Assembly (NCBI RefSeq): GCF_014529535.1
Contig: NW_023503409.1
Location: 4,278,390 to 4,342,389, forward strand
Direction: 5' to 3'
Source of the DNA: Bradysia coprophila
Taxonomy: Eukaryota > Arthropoda > Insecta > Diptera > Sciaridae
DNA length: 64,000 bases
Part shown: positions 22,036 to 33,328 of the stretch, in pieces
Layout: every line of letters starts with the position of its first letter
Numbering within the stretch: position 1 is the stretch's first letter
Notes under the pieces: model-generated
What the model was told of the DNA's origin: nothing
Database searches by the model: none
What the model saw: the letters and a program-made list of their open reading frames with translations, nothing else
Position numbers and translations under genes: made by a program

Positions 22036-22398
22036 GCTATTTCCTTCACGGCTGTATACTTTGGGGATGTCACGCAGATCGCCATTTTATTAGATACGCG
22101 GGAGCACCCCTAGTAAAAATAAAAGTCTCAAAAGCTCGAAAAGAGACGTCTCACGTCTCACAATACAAAGGATTTGAGACTGTGAGACGTCTCTTTTCGA
22201 GCTTTTGAGACTTTTATTTTTACGCGGGACACCACTTCTGATGATTTTAGATGTAAAATTCACCACATCATCAAGGCGACGAGAGTCATCACAAGAGGTG
22301 AATTTTTGTATGAAATCGGCCATTTTATCATCAACTGTGGTGTGCAACCCGCGTATCTGTATCTGCGTGACCTCCCCAAAGTATAGATCCTTGATTTC
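22036..22398. repeat. MITE, GATCAAGGCTGTA family, copy b, interrupted
   Basis: Same layout as copy a (GGCTGTATACTTTGGGG left, CCCCAAAGTATAGATCC right). The interior aligns with copy a, but 22113-22223 is an extra palindrome. ORFs called in it are by-products of the repeat. Confidence 0.7.
22113..22223. mobile_element. 111-bp near-perfect palindrome nested in MITE copy b
   Basis: GTAAAAATAAAAGTCTC at the left pairs with GAGACTTTTATTTTTAC at the right. The stems run about 45 bp, including AAGCTCGAAAAGAGACGTCT, with a short central loop (CACAATACAAAGGATTTG region). It is flanked by GCGGGAGCACC and GCGGGACACC, which may be a target duplication. Absent from copy a at the same place. Confidence 0.7.
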
Positions 22399-22722
22399 CT
22401 CCGCTCCATACAAATTTTGACATTAGACATAGCACTGCTACTAGCTTGAACACTCATTCTATCAACATCAAAATAGCATCCAAATTTCAAAGATGTATGC
22501 GTGTACGATTGCATCTGATGTGCGTTTTAATTCACACTAACAAATCATGACTCCTGTCTGTACGAAAGAAATGCAACGCCTATTAAGATAACATTAACCT
22601 CCAAATATTTCTTATGTTCATGCTAGCAGCAGAGCTGTGCATTAGACCATACCTACATTAGACCATTCCTATAGAGTATACTTTCATTGGGGTGAATCAG
22701 TGAATGTCAACGTACTCTTATA

Positions 22723-22922
22723 CGATCAAGGCTGTATACTTTGGCGAGGTCATTCAGATCGCCATTCTATTAAATAAGCGGGGTCAACCCCATATGAACA
22801 AATGAACATATGAACAAATTTACTGAAATCAAATTGGAATGGCGCTGTGAATTTTTAGTATAGAACGTCTTGTATCACTCGCGTATCTGCATCTATGTGA
22901 CCTCCCCAAAGTTTACATAATT
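22723..22922. repeat. MITE, GATCAAGGCTGTA family, copy c
   Basis: Left CGATCAAGGCTGTATACTTT, right GTGACCTCCCCAAAGTTTAC. About 200 bp, more diverged inside than copies a and b. Confidence 0.65.
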
Positions 22923-23272
22923 GTATACGACGCTGTTTGATTAGTGTTTGACACTTTTAATTTCAAATTTTCAATTTACATCGCTTTGCCCCCATGGGAA
23001 CAGGGGACAATGCCAAATGGTAAAACTCTACCAATCATCCACCGAGGATTTAAAAACATTCAATGTGGCTAAAAACCAGGCGTATCAATGAAGATGGCTT
23101 TGCAAGTGACGTGCCCTTTATGAGATGTCATCGTTGATGTGTTTATTTTGCATGTGTTAGGATTGTGACGTTTACAGAACAGAGTTAATACATGGAGAAT
23201 CTACTGTGATGTTTTGTTGGCAAAATATAAATAAGACTTAACTCTGTGGAAAAGTTATTAGATTATCTAAAA

Positions 23273-24818
23273 ATGGGTGAAATAAGCTGGCTGGATATCC
23301 TATCAACAGCTGCAGTCACAACCACAGTTCTTCAATTTCTCACTGGATCGTAATGAGCCATACATTTTTACCATTTTTTGATAAAATCTCTTTTAATTTT
23401 GGCCTTTTTTTGCAGTCTTGTTTGTCACAAATACATTCAAAAAAAGAGCACAGGTGATAGCTCGGGCTTCCCATTTGTTTGTGGTTTTTTATCGTATGTT
23501 TTTTTCGCAAAATTTACCTGATAATTTTGGTTGGTAATTTTCCGTTTTAATATTCAGATGTAGCCTGTGGCTAACATATGGAAAGCTGACAAATGAAAGA
23601 TCAGTGGTGATTGTCAACACAATTGGTTCCATGTTATTCCTGTTGTACACCGTCGTCTATTATGTTTTTACAGTCAGCAAATCGTCATTTTTAAAACAGT
23701 TTTTCTTGGCACTGTTGACCCTATTGCTGACACTTGGCTACGTACAATACGAAACCGATTTCGATCAAGCCAGACAGGTCATGGGTATGAAACAATCGAA
23801 CAGATGAGGTCCCACAAAATTCTAATGAAATTCATTTCGCAGGACTCCTGTGCTGCTCGGTTTCGGTGCTGTTTTTTGCTGCCCCGTTGACAATGCTGTT
23901 GCATGTGATCAGAATTAAGAACGCAGAAAGTCTTCCATTTCCTTTGATTTTATCAAATTTTTTCGTTTCGTTGGAGTGGTTTATTTACGGCTGTCTTATA
24001 AAAGACACCTTCCTACAGGTAAATGTTTTTTTCGTTTTATCGATGTGATTGCGACCAGTGCCCTTCATAATTCATAATGATGACCATCAACAATAGGTAT
24101 TGTGCTGTTGAACGTGCTGTTGTGGCAGCAATAAGTTTTTAATACGTTTCGTAATCAATTCGTACTAATACACTCAAATGCAGCGTAGGCATTTCATTTC
24201 ATTTTTTTTTACTGTTTTTGAGATTCACTATGATCACTATCCGAGTAACCATTTCCACGCAATTTCAATGGAGTGTCTCGCCCTTTGCGGAAATTTTTAA
24301 AATTCAGTGCCGATAGCTTTTCGGTGGTTCTAGAATATCATCAAATTGAAATAGATTCGTAGTCGACAGGTTTTTCGACTGTGACATGGTCGTTTCCTAA
24401 AGGCGAAAAGTAAACTTCTCAAAATTTTTGTGATCTGATATTTTGATTTCGTCTTAGTTATTTACGTATCTGTCTTTGTTGATTGATTATGGATAGTTTC
24501 CTGAGTGTCAAAGATCAATAATCCAAGACATACAAATATTCCAAGCAAAGGAAATCACGAGAAAAATTCCAAAATTCCTTCAATTTCGGTCTTAAAACAT
24601 GAAAATTAAATAATAAGAACAGCAGGACATATAATCAAAACATTTCTCGAAACCACCTCAGTAGAGACTGATTCACCTTCTATTTGTCATTACAGATAAC
24701 CAATTTCCTTGGAGGTGTTTTATCTGGTGCCCAGCTACTTCTATTCCTAATCTATCCGAGTCGGATGAACTACGGTGGACCGATTTACAAACCACTCGAC
24801 CAGTCGAATATTTTTTAG
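23273..24818 (+). CDS. slv: SWEET sugar transporter (saliva/slv-like)
   Basis: Five exons, 23273-23349, 23416-23493, 23558-23784, 23843-24018 and 24696-24818, give 226 residues. Seven hydrophobic segments in two MtN3/saliva repeats are visible. The first repeat carries [20 protein letters not shown] and [16 protein letters not shown]. The second carries [20 protein letters not shown] and [16 protein letters not shown]. These are family hallmarks (a Pro in the first helix of the second repeat, the SxPF and WxxYG patterns). SWEET proteins passively move glucose or disaccharides across plasma or Golgi membranes; insects usually carry one gene. Introns are 50-66 bp except the fourth (~677 bp, no feature seen). 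Length is normal for animal SWEETs. Confidence 0.92.
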
Positions 24819-24888
24819 AATCACTTCATTGACCTGCCTTAATCGCCAGAAAGAAAATTTTGCCAAAATGTGAAATGTGATTTGCTTG

Positions 24889-24894
24889 AATAAA
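24889..24894 (+). terminator. Polyadenylation signal of slv
   Basis: AATAAA 70 bp past the stop. A second AATAAA near 25182 could serve a longer 3' UTR. Confidence 0.6.
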
Positions 24895-25447
24895 ATCGGC
24901 GAAATTTCTAAAAATTTGTCGAAGCCGCAAATTTTTTGGTTCGATAGATCCAAATTGTTAGTTTATAATATTGTTGATTTATTAGTTCCATGAGAATATC
25001 TACATAGAGGACGTTATGTTGAGTTAGAGGTTGTGTTAACGTAATCGCATTTAAAATTATATTAATTGTCCTTCGCTAAGTAAAAGTAAAACCGCATTAG
25101 ACTGCGATCCGAAATGGACTAAAAATGGACTACGATTTCAATTATAAACTAAATTTGTTTTAAGAAAAATAACAGAATTAAATAAACAGTATTTTTTGTA
25201 TATTATATAAATCAATTCATTTATTCACTAAATTACCAGCAAGCAACAAATCTAATCATGTCCGACACTCTCCGAAAACGGATACAGAAAATCAGTAGAT
25301 GCTAATTGCCTCCTACCAATCAAAACAACCAGCAACGATGAATACTACAAGATAAATTAGAATTTTCAAAAGGTCTCCAATGAGAATCGTATTCCTAAAA
25401 ATCAATTTATTGACTGTGATTTAAGCAAAAACAAAAAAAAAAAGATT
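24895..25447. other. Spacer downstream of slv
   Basis: AT-rich, without coding blocks. The run of A on the plus strand just left of 25448 is the T-rich terminator of the minus-strand tRNA gene. Confidence 0.5.
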
Positions 25448-25520
25448 TGCCCCGAGTGAGGATCGAACTCACGACCTTAAGATTATGAGACTTACGCGCT
25501 GCCTACTGCGCCATCGAGGC
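25448..25520 (-). tRNA. tRNA-Met (CAU), elongator, copy 1
   Basis: The 73-nt minus-strand gene starts GCCTCGATGGCGCAG and ends CACTCGGGGC plus discriminator A. The acceptor stem pairs GCCTCGA with TCGGGGC (one T-G wobble). The D arm has GCGCAGTAGGCAGCGC, the anticodon loop is CTCATAA (CAU), and the T arm has GTTCGATCC (B box) with a paired stem. It is the elongator type, as the 5' end lacks the initiator A1-T72 style features. A poly-T terminator follows on its strand. Confidence 0.95.
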
Positions 25521-26215
25521 ATATACACCCTGGCGAGAATAGAATCGTTGCGAAATTTACCGGATGGGTTTACAATGTTGTACATTCTTTAATTTGAATT
25601 CGGAATGAATTCATTCAACCTATACATGTGTTGTGTAGTATATAATGGTATAGAATATTTACAAGAATTATACAAGCTGAGTTATCACTCATTGATTGTT
25701 TGTTATCAAGAGAAATATGTTGTCTTGTCGTGGTACTGTTGTAGTACAGCTTCCGTAACATGTATAGTTAATGAGATGTTAATGAGATAATTATCCATGG
25801 TAAACGTTTTGAAGCACGAATCTCACCATAACTAAGCATTTTGTAAGACTTTTTTTTGATTTTGTGGATAGTTACAATAGTTAGAAGTACACTCAATAAT
25901 AGTTGCAGATATGAAGACGTATTTGTTAAACCAACTACAAAATCCAAGAATCAAATTACCCAGTTTCGAGTAGCATGAAATAGTTACAGTTTTGTACTAC
26001 TATATGGTACAGCTCAAAGTTATCCACTTTTCATTCAATTATGCTTTTTCATTAGTAGAAACGCAAACACTCACGTTAGAAACATTTTGTTCATTCCATT
26101 CAACTTACCTTACGAATTTACAATTTTCTGAATTGTTTCGTTTTCATGCATTAAATCCGTTAAAAGACTTAATTAGAATGCGAAAATACATTTCCTCAAA
26201 AATAAAAAAAAGATT
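25521..26215. other. Spacer between two tRNA genes
   Basis: About 695 bp with only short spurious ORFs. No other tRNA or repeat is visible. Confidence 0.5.
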
Positions 26216-26288
26216 TGCCCCGAGTGAGGATCGAACTCACGACCTTAAGATTATGAGACTTACGCGCTGCCTACTGCGCCATCGAGGC
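26216..26288 (-). tRNA. tRNA-Met (CAU), elongator, copy 2
   Basis: Identical in all 73 bases to the copy at 25448-25520, including the short A-rich flank (AAAGATT) on the plus-strand left side, which supplies a poly-T terminator. The pair is in direct orientation, 768 bp apart. Confidence 0.95.
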
Positions 26289-26540
26289 TATGAAAGTAGC
26301 CCACACCGTGCCTTATGCAATATTCTGACGTTCATACAACTTACCTTGTTGGGTGGTTTTTTGCTTTTCTTTTTTATGTGTGTTAGAGGCTTGTGTTATA
26401 TCGGAGAAACTCTGGTACTGTGTTGAAGTAAATCTATGTTCATTCGAGCCATTCCTATCTGTCAACTGACTCTTTTAGTTTTTGGGTAAACAAAATTTTG
26501 TTTATTATTTTCTTGCTTTTCTCGAATTTGTTCAATTAAA

Positions 26541-27997
26541 ATGGTAAATTTATTGTGTCGAATATGTCTAAAGGGCATAACAGATGGACTGTCTTTTTGT
26601 GATACACATAAACAGTACACTCTTTCACTGGTTTATGAAGAACTCACAAACATCAAGGTTTGTTTTGGTTCTACACACCATGTAACAGGAAACTACAACT
26701 AAAATTCCCAATTGTACATTGATAGCTTGAACTGAATGTGGAAAACCTTCCATCACGAGTATGCCGCGAGTGTGCAGATAGAATTTATTCCGCCTATGAG
26801 ACTCGTAAGCTCTGCATTGAGTCGGATGCCTTTCTTCGCAAACAACTGCAAACCGTGGAGCCAAAATATAGAGATGTTGAGGAGGCAGTGGTTGAACGTC
26901 TGGAAAAGTGTGAAGATGATGTTAAGTGGGATGACATTGAACGTGACATGCATAGTGATGATTTGAGTTTGTTGGACATTGAGTTAAGCGACGATAAAAG
27001 TCCGTTTGCCGACGAGCACTTGAAAGGAGAAGATACGCAAGATGAGCATAAAACTACGAATGGTGATGTCACTTCCAGTACTCCCAATCTAAATCCGAGC
27101 AGAAAGTGTCCAACTTGTCACAAATCATTTCGATGTGAGGCGACACTTAACAAGCACATCTGCTCGCATAACAAAGTGTCCAATTGTCCTTTATGTACGA
27201 AGACCTTCTCAACCTCAAGCAACCTCAAGCGTCATATTGCTACACACAGTGATCAAGTAGAGCTCAATTGCGACAAATGTGATAGCATTTTCACGGAAAC
27301 GACGGAACTATTCGAACACCTAAAAATTCATCGATTCGATAATGCGGAAAAAAGTGACGAGTTTCTGTTGGAATGTGAAATATGTAATGAGAAAACGGCA
27401 TCTTATGCATCCTACAACAAACATATGAAAACGAAGCACAACATCGAATCTAAAGTTAAGGCATTCAAGTGCCGCATATGTGAGATGCGTTTTGCATCGA
27501 AGCAGGGCATGTACCGACATATTGACAATATACATGAAAATAACAGACAGAATTTGAGGAATCGCGACAAAAATTTCCTATGCACAGAATGTGGAAAGGG
27601 TTTCTTCACAAATTTTCACTTAACAACACACTCCCGGTCACATAACGGCCAGAAGCCGTATAGTTGTAAATATTGCGACAAGTCCTTTTCACAATCGTCC
27701 GGCCTTAAAATTCACACTTTCATCCACATGAATATTCGCCCGTTTTCCTGTAAAGTTTGTCATAAAACGTTTACACAGTACGGTCATGTTAGGGAGCATT
27801 TATTGACGCATACCGAGCAGAAGCCATACAGTTGTACAATTTGCAATCATTCATTTCGCGTCAAAGGTAATCTTAAGGCTCACATGCTTATACATTTAGG
27901 AAAGAAACCGCATGTTTGCGAACATTGCGGTAATCGATTTAATCAAAGTACTCATTTACGGCAGCATATTATTAAAAAACATAAAATCAACAGTTGA
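26541..27997 (+). CDS. ZAD C2H2 zinc-finger protein with ten fingers
   Basis: Exons 26541-26657 and 26726-27997, phase 0, 462 residues. Residues about 5-75 form a ZAD: first Cys pair in LCRICLKG, second in RVCRECADRI, split by the intron, as in many insect ZAD genes. An acidic linker follows, then ten C2H2 fingers from CPTC (about residue 165) to CEHCGNRFNQSTHLRQHIIKKH near the C-terminus. The last five have H/C links close to TGEKP (GQKPYSC, EQKPYSC, GKKPHVC) and look DNA-binding. ZAD proteins are nuclear, dimerise through the ZAD, and are an insect-expanded family of regulators. Exon 2 has no ATG in frame before the finger region matching the ZAD, which confirms exon 1. Confidence 0.93.
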
Positions 27998-29451
27998 TTT
28001 GAGTGGTTTGAAGGAAGTGCTATGCAAAGTAGAACATCACTAAAAAGATAATGATTCTGGAATCTGTGATAAGCCGACGTGTTGTTCAAATAGGTGTGCA
28101 AGTATCATAACAGTAAACGTCAGTGAAATTAAGACAAGCATTTTCTTCAGCTGTTTTTCAGTTGGTCCACTCATACAAGCGAAACTGATCATGTGTCTTT
28201 ATCCTTTATACGGTTTTACCAACACCACGCGTGTGTGTGCATCTATTTTCCCCCTATAATAACGTACAGTCACTTTTGTCTGTATGAGTGGACCAGATGA
28301 AAACTAGCTGTAGGAAATCCATGTATGCTTTTTACTGACGTCGATTGTAAAGCGTTAAAAAAAAATTGTGTAAATTATTTATGAAAAAAAGAAATAAAAG
28401 TCGAGAACGCAACTTCGTCTTTTCATTGTTTCTGAGGAGGAGAAGTGTCGTGTTTGTCGTGGTATTATAAGTTGGATATTTCATGTCATTACTCCACTTA
28501 CCGGCTACTTTTGTCCACTTATAAATATACTATACAATCATCTACGACGGCCTGATGGTTTGACTATGCCGTAACATATGCACAAAATCTTCTACTTCGT
28601 TTGTTTAAGCAAAAATTTGGATCTACAACGACGGTTGGCAGATCTCAACGCTTAATTTTTCTCGTCGCAGCTTTTAACAGATAAAATAGAGTACACTACA
28701 CACTATACAAGAACGTTACTCATCTACTTTCAGACCTATACTGAATTGAAAATTTCAATTAGGATTTCGAACGACTAAAAATTCTCGTGATAGAAGACAC
28801 TAACACCAACAAGACTTAATTCGGCTTCTGAGCCATTTTTTACCAAAAGAAACTCTTAAAAATTTGTCATGAAATAGTTATACCGCTGTTGTATATAGAC
28901 TATGTGAATGAATCGATCTCGTCATAAAAACGTAGAAAAAACAAAAGAAGAACGGTTTTGCTTTGTCGTTGTTGATAACTCTAATCTTGATTCATAAATT
29001 TTCTTTAATTTTCGTAACGATTCGCTCAATGAATCGCAACATTTAATTTTGATGTTTAAGTTATTTTCGTTGCTACCAAACCGAGTAACTCAAGGGTTAA
29101 CTGCAGCATACTTTAAGTGTGAGTCGAAGTTGTTTTTGTGCGACAGTCTACCAGATGTTAAAGAATTGATAATCTTTTTAATACATGTTAAATACACTGT
29201 TGCATATCTAAGATTGTTTTTTGTGGACAAGTGGAAAGATTGATAAGAATAAGAACATATGTTCGCATTAGAAAAAAAAAGATTTTTAAAGCTTTAATGT
29301 CTTATCAAAAAGAACAACTAATTTGTCATAAACCTTTCGCATCAATCCGGCCTTTATTAAAATTTGATTTTTATTTTACAAAGTCCAAACTTGGCGAACT
29401 ATTGGATTTAACGGGTACCACTCTGAATCAACGTGTACAAAACGGTTAGCA
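27998..29451. other. Intergenic region with one MITE
   Basis: Contains the element at 28117-28341. An open stretch at 29049-29243 begins MMFKLFSLLPNRVTQGLTAA, which looks like a mitochondrial targeting peptide, but I could not splice it in frame to the glyoxalase II exon. AATAAA near 28384 may end the ZAD gene transcript. Nothing else seen. Confidence 0.45.
28117..28341. repeat. MITE, ACGTCAGTGAAATT family, copy 2
   Basis: Left ACGTCAGTGAAATTAAGAC, right complement ACGTCAGTAAAAAGC. The inner inverted pair CAGTTGGTCCACTCATAC against GTATGAGTGGACCAGATG is clear. It shares CAGCTGTTTTTCAGTTGGTC with 15985-16164. Confidence 0.65.
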
Positions 29452-30423
29452 ATGGATGTTAATATTTTGCCAGCCTTACAGGACAACTACATGTACTTGG
29501 TAAACAGATAGTGAAGATTCGTTTCGTTGGCAATGTCACTAAATATTGTTTATTATTCAGATAGTTGACAAGGAAACGAATTCCGCGGCGATTGTCGATC
29601 CGGTAGATCCTGATCGTGTCTTAGAAGCTGTTAAAGCGCACAATGTCAATCTAACAGCAGTACTGACAACCCATCATCATTGGGATCATGCCGGTGGCAA
29701 TGAAGACCTTGTCAAGAAATTTTCCTCCACATTGAAGGTTTATGGTGGTGATGATAGAATCGGAGCTTTGACCAATAAAATTGGACAGGATGATATCATT
29801 AACATAGGATCGCTAAAAATTCGTTGCCTGTTTACTCCATGTCATACAACTGGCCACATTTGTTATTTCGTCGAGGCTCCATCTGGCGAAAAGTCTGTGT
29901 TTACAGGTAAACTGCACGCAAAAATGCTTTGTGAGTTACGGCTAACGACTAATATTCTTACTCCCACAGGAGATACTCTATTTTTGGGCGGTTGTGGTAG
30001 ATTTTTCGAAGGTACTGCCCAGCAAATGTACACTGCCTTGATTGAAAAACTGTCGTTACTACCGGATGAAACTGACGTATATTGCGGTCATGAATACACT
30101 TTACAAAATTTAGCTTTTGCAAAACATGTTGAACCGAACAACGAAGATATTGCAAAAAAGATCCAATGGTCGCGAGAGCAACGGTCGAAAAATCTGCCAA
30201 CAGTAAGTGAACAAATGTTATGCTCGATTACGACAACATATCTAATCGCAATTCGCAATGAAATTGTTCTTAGGTTCCTTCAACAATTGCCGAGGAGAAG
30301 AAAATCAATCCATTCATGAGAGTTAATGAATCAGATGTACAGTCGCATGCAGGACTTTCTGAGGGAGTTGCAACAATGGCATATATTCGTAAGGAGAAGG
30401 ACACATTTAAGGCGAACTTGTAA
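29452..30423 (+). CDS. Hydroxyacylglutathione hydrolase (glyoxalase II)
   Basis: Exons 29452-29499, 29561-29906, 29970-30202 and 30274-30423 give 258 residues. The metallo-beta-lactamase site [10 protein letters not shown] places His54, His56, Asp58 and His59 at exactly the numbering of the human cytosolic form, which supports the chosen ATG. Further metal ligands sit in TPCHTTGH (about His113), [12 protein letters not shown] (Asp) and YCGHEYT (His). The C-terminal helical glutathione-binding region is present ([28 protein letters not shown]). The enzyme hydrolyses S-D-lactoylglutathione to D-lactate and glutathione, the second step of methylglyoxal detoxification. No upstream mitochondrial leader could be joined, so only the cytosolic form is supported. 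All metal-binding residues are intact. Confidence 0.94.
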
Positions 30424-31175
30424 CAATGTCGGTTTTTGTGGCGGGCCAAGAAAACAGACATTGTTTCGTTGGTTTCGTTGCGTTGGTCGGCCTTTCATCC
30501 TTTACATATCTTTTGCTTATGAACTTTCGGTGATGTGTCGTACATTTCAATATGTTAAATGGTTTGTGATCAAAATGTAATAAATAGGACCAACACAAAA
30601 TTGATGTATTAATTTGTCTACGAATAGTACCGTAACGAGGATGGTCTTCTACGAACAATTTATTCAGAAGTTTCTTTAAAGCCCGAACGAAATGAGTACA
30701 TCGTCCAAACCAAGTACACAAATAACTAGTGCACCTTTTTGTCTTCCATGAATTTTTGTCAAGAACGAAAATCAGTAGAATTGTTTGAAGAGATGATCGG
30801 TGACATTTCTAAGAAAACTCTCTCACTTCTCGTGCAATGGTCATGTCGAGGCTTGCTCTTGAATATCGAAACATGATGTACGTTATGATGAAAACTTAAT
30901 TGGTTAGAGTGAGATGACAAATTTCTTATGGTTTTTTGATTTTTTTGTGTGATCGGGGCAGCTTGTCAGTATTGGCTATTAAGCGTCCGCAACACGTCTA
31001 GTAGTCAGTAAGCCTCATGCTTCCCTTCTAATGTAGTTACTTCCAGAAAAGCCCAGCGGTGTAAACATCGCTCACTCCCCTTTTGTGTTCTGTAGATTAT
31101 TTTGTTACTTGAACCAACTTTAACTCTAATCTCATACTCACAAAAAAAATGTCGAGCCTTTGCCTTTGCCGAGGA

Positions 31176-31222
31176 TTTTGCTAAACATGTTGAACCGAAC
31201 AACGAAGATATTGCAAAAAATC
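31176..31222 (+). pseudogene. Fragment duplicated from glyoxalase II exon 3
   Basis: About 45 bp nearly identical to 30113-30159, the codons for [14 protein letters not shown], with only one or two substitutions. Sequence on both sides is unrelated to the gene. It is too short to function and lies ~1.06 kb downstream in the same orientation. Confidence 0.6.
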
Positions 31223-31707
31223 AGATGCATCATATGATGTATGTCCATTTGAAGAAGCAAGGAAGTCAATTACATAGTGACTAATTAATTGAGATTTCTA
31301 TAAACATTGCTAGTACTTTTGTCATTCTTTTGCAAGGGATAGTTTGCTTAGAAGTCTAGAAATTTTCGAAAGCCCAATAGGACATACATTATAATAGAAA
31401 AGTGAAGAGTGCAGAATTCTGACTAATATAATAGATGCTGTATCTCACCTTTTTATAACTAAAGCTTGACTTAAGCTTGTTTTATCTTAACTCATACGTT
31501 TTATGCATCAACGTTCGTTATTCTATTTTACTTTAACGGCAACAGATTAAAGTTACCAGAATTTTAACTACTCATTTTTAATTTCCGCATTATTTTTCAT
31601 CAACTTAACCGACTGTAGCACCAAGGCTGTAAAGAGTTTACTACATCCTTGTGTAGAACTTTCTTAGTAAACGATATCGCAAAAAATTTACTGAAACCAC
31701 AGATCTG

Positions 31708-31973
31708 CACTGAGAAAAAAGATTACGTTTGACACGTATAAAGTGTGGTAAGGAAGTTATACGCCAGCCACGTATGCGTGCTAACGTACGACACGTATTG
31801 TTATACATATGTCTTATATAAAATACGAGTGGCATGTTTCTTACCTTAGTCATCGTATATTATACAGTGACTATGTATGGAAATACGTGTCGTGTGTAAG
31901 TACGCATACGTGACTGGTGTATAGCTACCTTACCACACTTCATACGTGTCAGACGTAATCTTTTTTCTCAGTG
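31708..31973. repeat. 266-bp MITE with long terminal inverted repeats
   Basis: The left end CACTGAGAAAAAAGATTACG pairs perfectly with the right end CGTAATCTTTTTTCTCAGTG. Pairing continues imperfectly inward through GACACGTAT, AGTGTGGTAAGG and CACGTATGCG, so nearly the whole element folds back. It is non-coding, and no target duplication was certain. Confidence 0.75.
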
Positions 31974-33243
31974 TGTTGTTCTTATTACCAACGCGTTCAC
32001 ATACAATACGTCTAGTTAAATTCGCAACACTACACATTCATAACTACAATTTCTCCAATTATTTAATATTTTCGTACTGTACAATTCACGCCAAAAGTGC
32101 ATTGGAAAGGTAAAAACGAAAGTTACAAGAAGGTTCTAACTAACGCCAATATTGATAGACTATTTTCAAGCCCCACATAAAATATATCAACATCGATTAC
32201 CCAGAGCCTATCGCCTATCGCCTATAGTAGAACACGTAGCATCTGTTATCAGTGACTTCAGGAATTAAGTTCAAGCTCTGATTGATGATTTCCTATATGC
32301 TATGTCGCATGTTCAAAAAATGAACTAAAATATTTGAAATCAATCTGAAAATTCTTACATCGAAAAGAAGTGATAGATCCGATAGTAAAACTACTGATGT
32401 GCTTGTAGTCTGTCTATTTTAAATACGGCAATTTTAATTCAATCCGATCAAAATTCTGAATATCACGATGATAAATGAGTTTTACAGGCACTATGAAGAT
32501 TGTCTTTACATTGCCGTTTGCTTCAATGAAATCAGCGTGAATGACATGTAATAGACAGTTGATGTTTTCATATAAAAATCATTGGGGTTGTTTATAATGT
32601 CAGCTATAACAATTTTAAAATTCGAAGGGTTCCACTGACATAGTTCTGATCGTATTTCATCAAACACAAGCTACATGTATAACTATATAGTTGAAATAAA
32701 ACACGTTCCCATTGACAACATACACCACTCATATATCTATCATTCATTAGCCATATGTTATCGTAACGAATCTGAGAATATTTTCAAATTCTGTTTTTTT
32801 TTTCTTGGGCCTTGTTTTATTTATAATATCCCACAGAGTATAATATCTTACCTTTTTCAAAACATTTTTGCCGGCTATCATTATATGCTGTTACGTATAT
32901 GTCGTTATAACGAAACCTAAGAAATTGATAGGAAGTAGCACTCAATTAAGTTTTCTTAAAATTCAGTCTGATATAATCGTGAGATTTAAAAAAAGAATTG
33001 AAACAAATCTTAATGAGAACAGAATCTTATCGTTTCTTATCTTACAGAAATAAATAACCTCAATGTAGTTCTTTAAGGGTTCAAAATTTTCTTTCCAACA
33101 GTAGTTAAAACAATTAATGTAACATACTAAGAATAGAGGGATGTCTGGAAGTCGACATCTGTTATTTCTATTTTTAATTTTAAACACGAAATAGTTATTT
33201 ATCCTTTGCAAAATGTTTCTTTTTTCATGCATTACATCAATGG

Positions 33244-33328
33244 CATATTGATGTACTTTTTAACATTAGTGACGAAAAGGATGTCCATATAGCTTTTTGT
33301 CACTAGTGTTAAAAGGGACATACCAATG
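33244..33328. repeat. 85-bp inverted repeat
   Basis: CATATTGATGTACTTTTTAA...CATTAGTGAC pairs with GTCACTAGTGTTAAAAGGGACATACCAATG apart from a few mismatches. It lies just left of the large foldback element but appears separate from it. Confidence 0.55.

Larger units (their letters stand above)
20841..23272. other. Intergenic region rich in small inverted-repeat elements
   Basis: Between the divergent sugar-transporter B and slv genes. The stretch 20841-21330 shows nothing but should include the distal transporter promoter. From 21335 to about 22925 it is almost entirely MITE-like DNA (listed separately). The last ~350 bp before slv has no recognisable motif. Confidence 0.55.
30424..33243. 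other. Gene-poor stretch downstream of glyoxalase II
   Basis: Holds a fragment duplicated from glyoxalase II (31176-31222) and a 266-bp MITE (31708-31973). The gene's AATAAA is near 30580. The remaining DNA has no coding blocks I can support. Confidence 0.5.

Noticed and set aside
22090..22420. ORFs in the 22.1-22.5 kb region on both strands
   Set aside because: They translate the nested palindrome and the MITE around it.
25992..26426. Plus-strand 144-codon open frame across the second tRNA gene
   Set aside because: The RFAPSEDRTHDL-type peptide is the well-known false translation of a tRNA-Met antisense strand. The rest is AT-rich random frame.
26794..27087. Minus-strand frames overlapping the ZAD zinc-finger gene
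   Set aside because: Shadows of the real coding strand; Ser/Leu-rich as expected from antisense of a Cys/Lys/Glu-rich gene.
29049..29243. Possible mitochondrial leader exon for glyoxalase II (MFKLFSLLPNRVTQGL)
   Set aside because: The only good donor is in phase 2 and no acceptor before 29452 restores the frame with the known start, so it is not joined to the gene.
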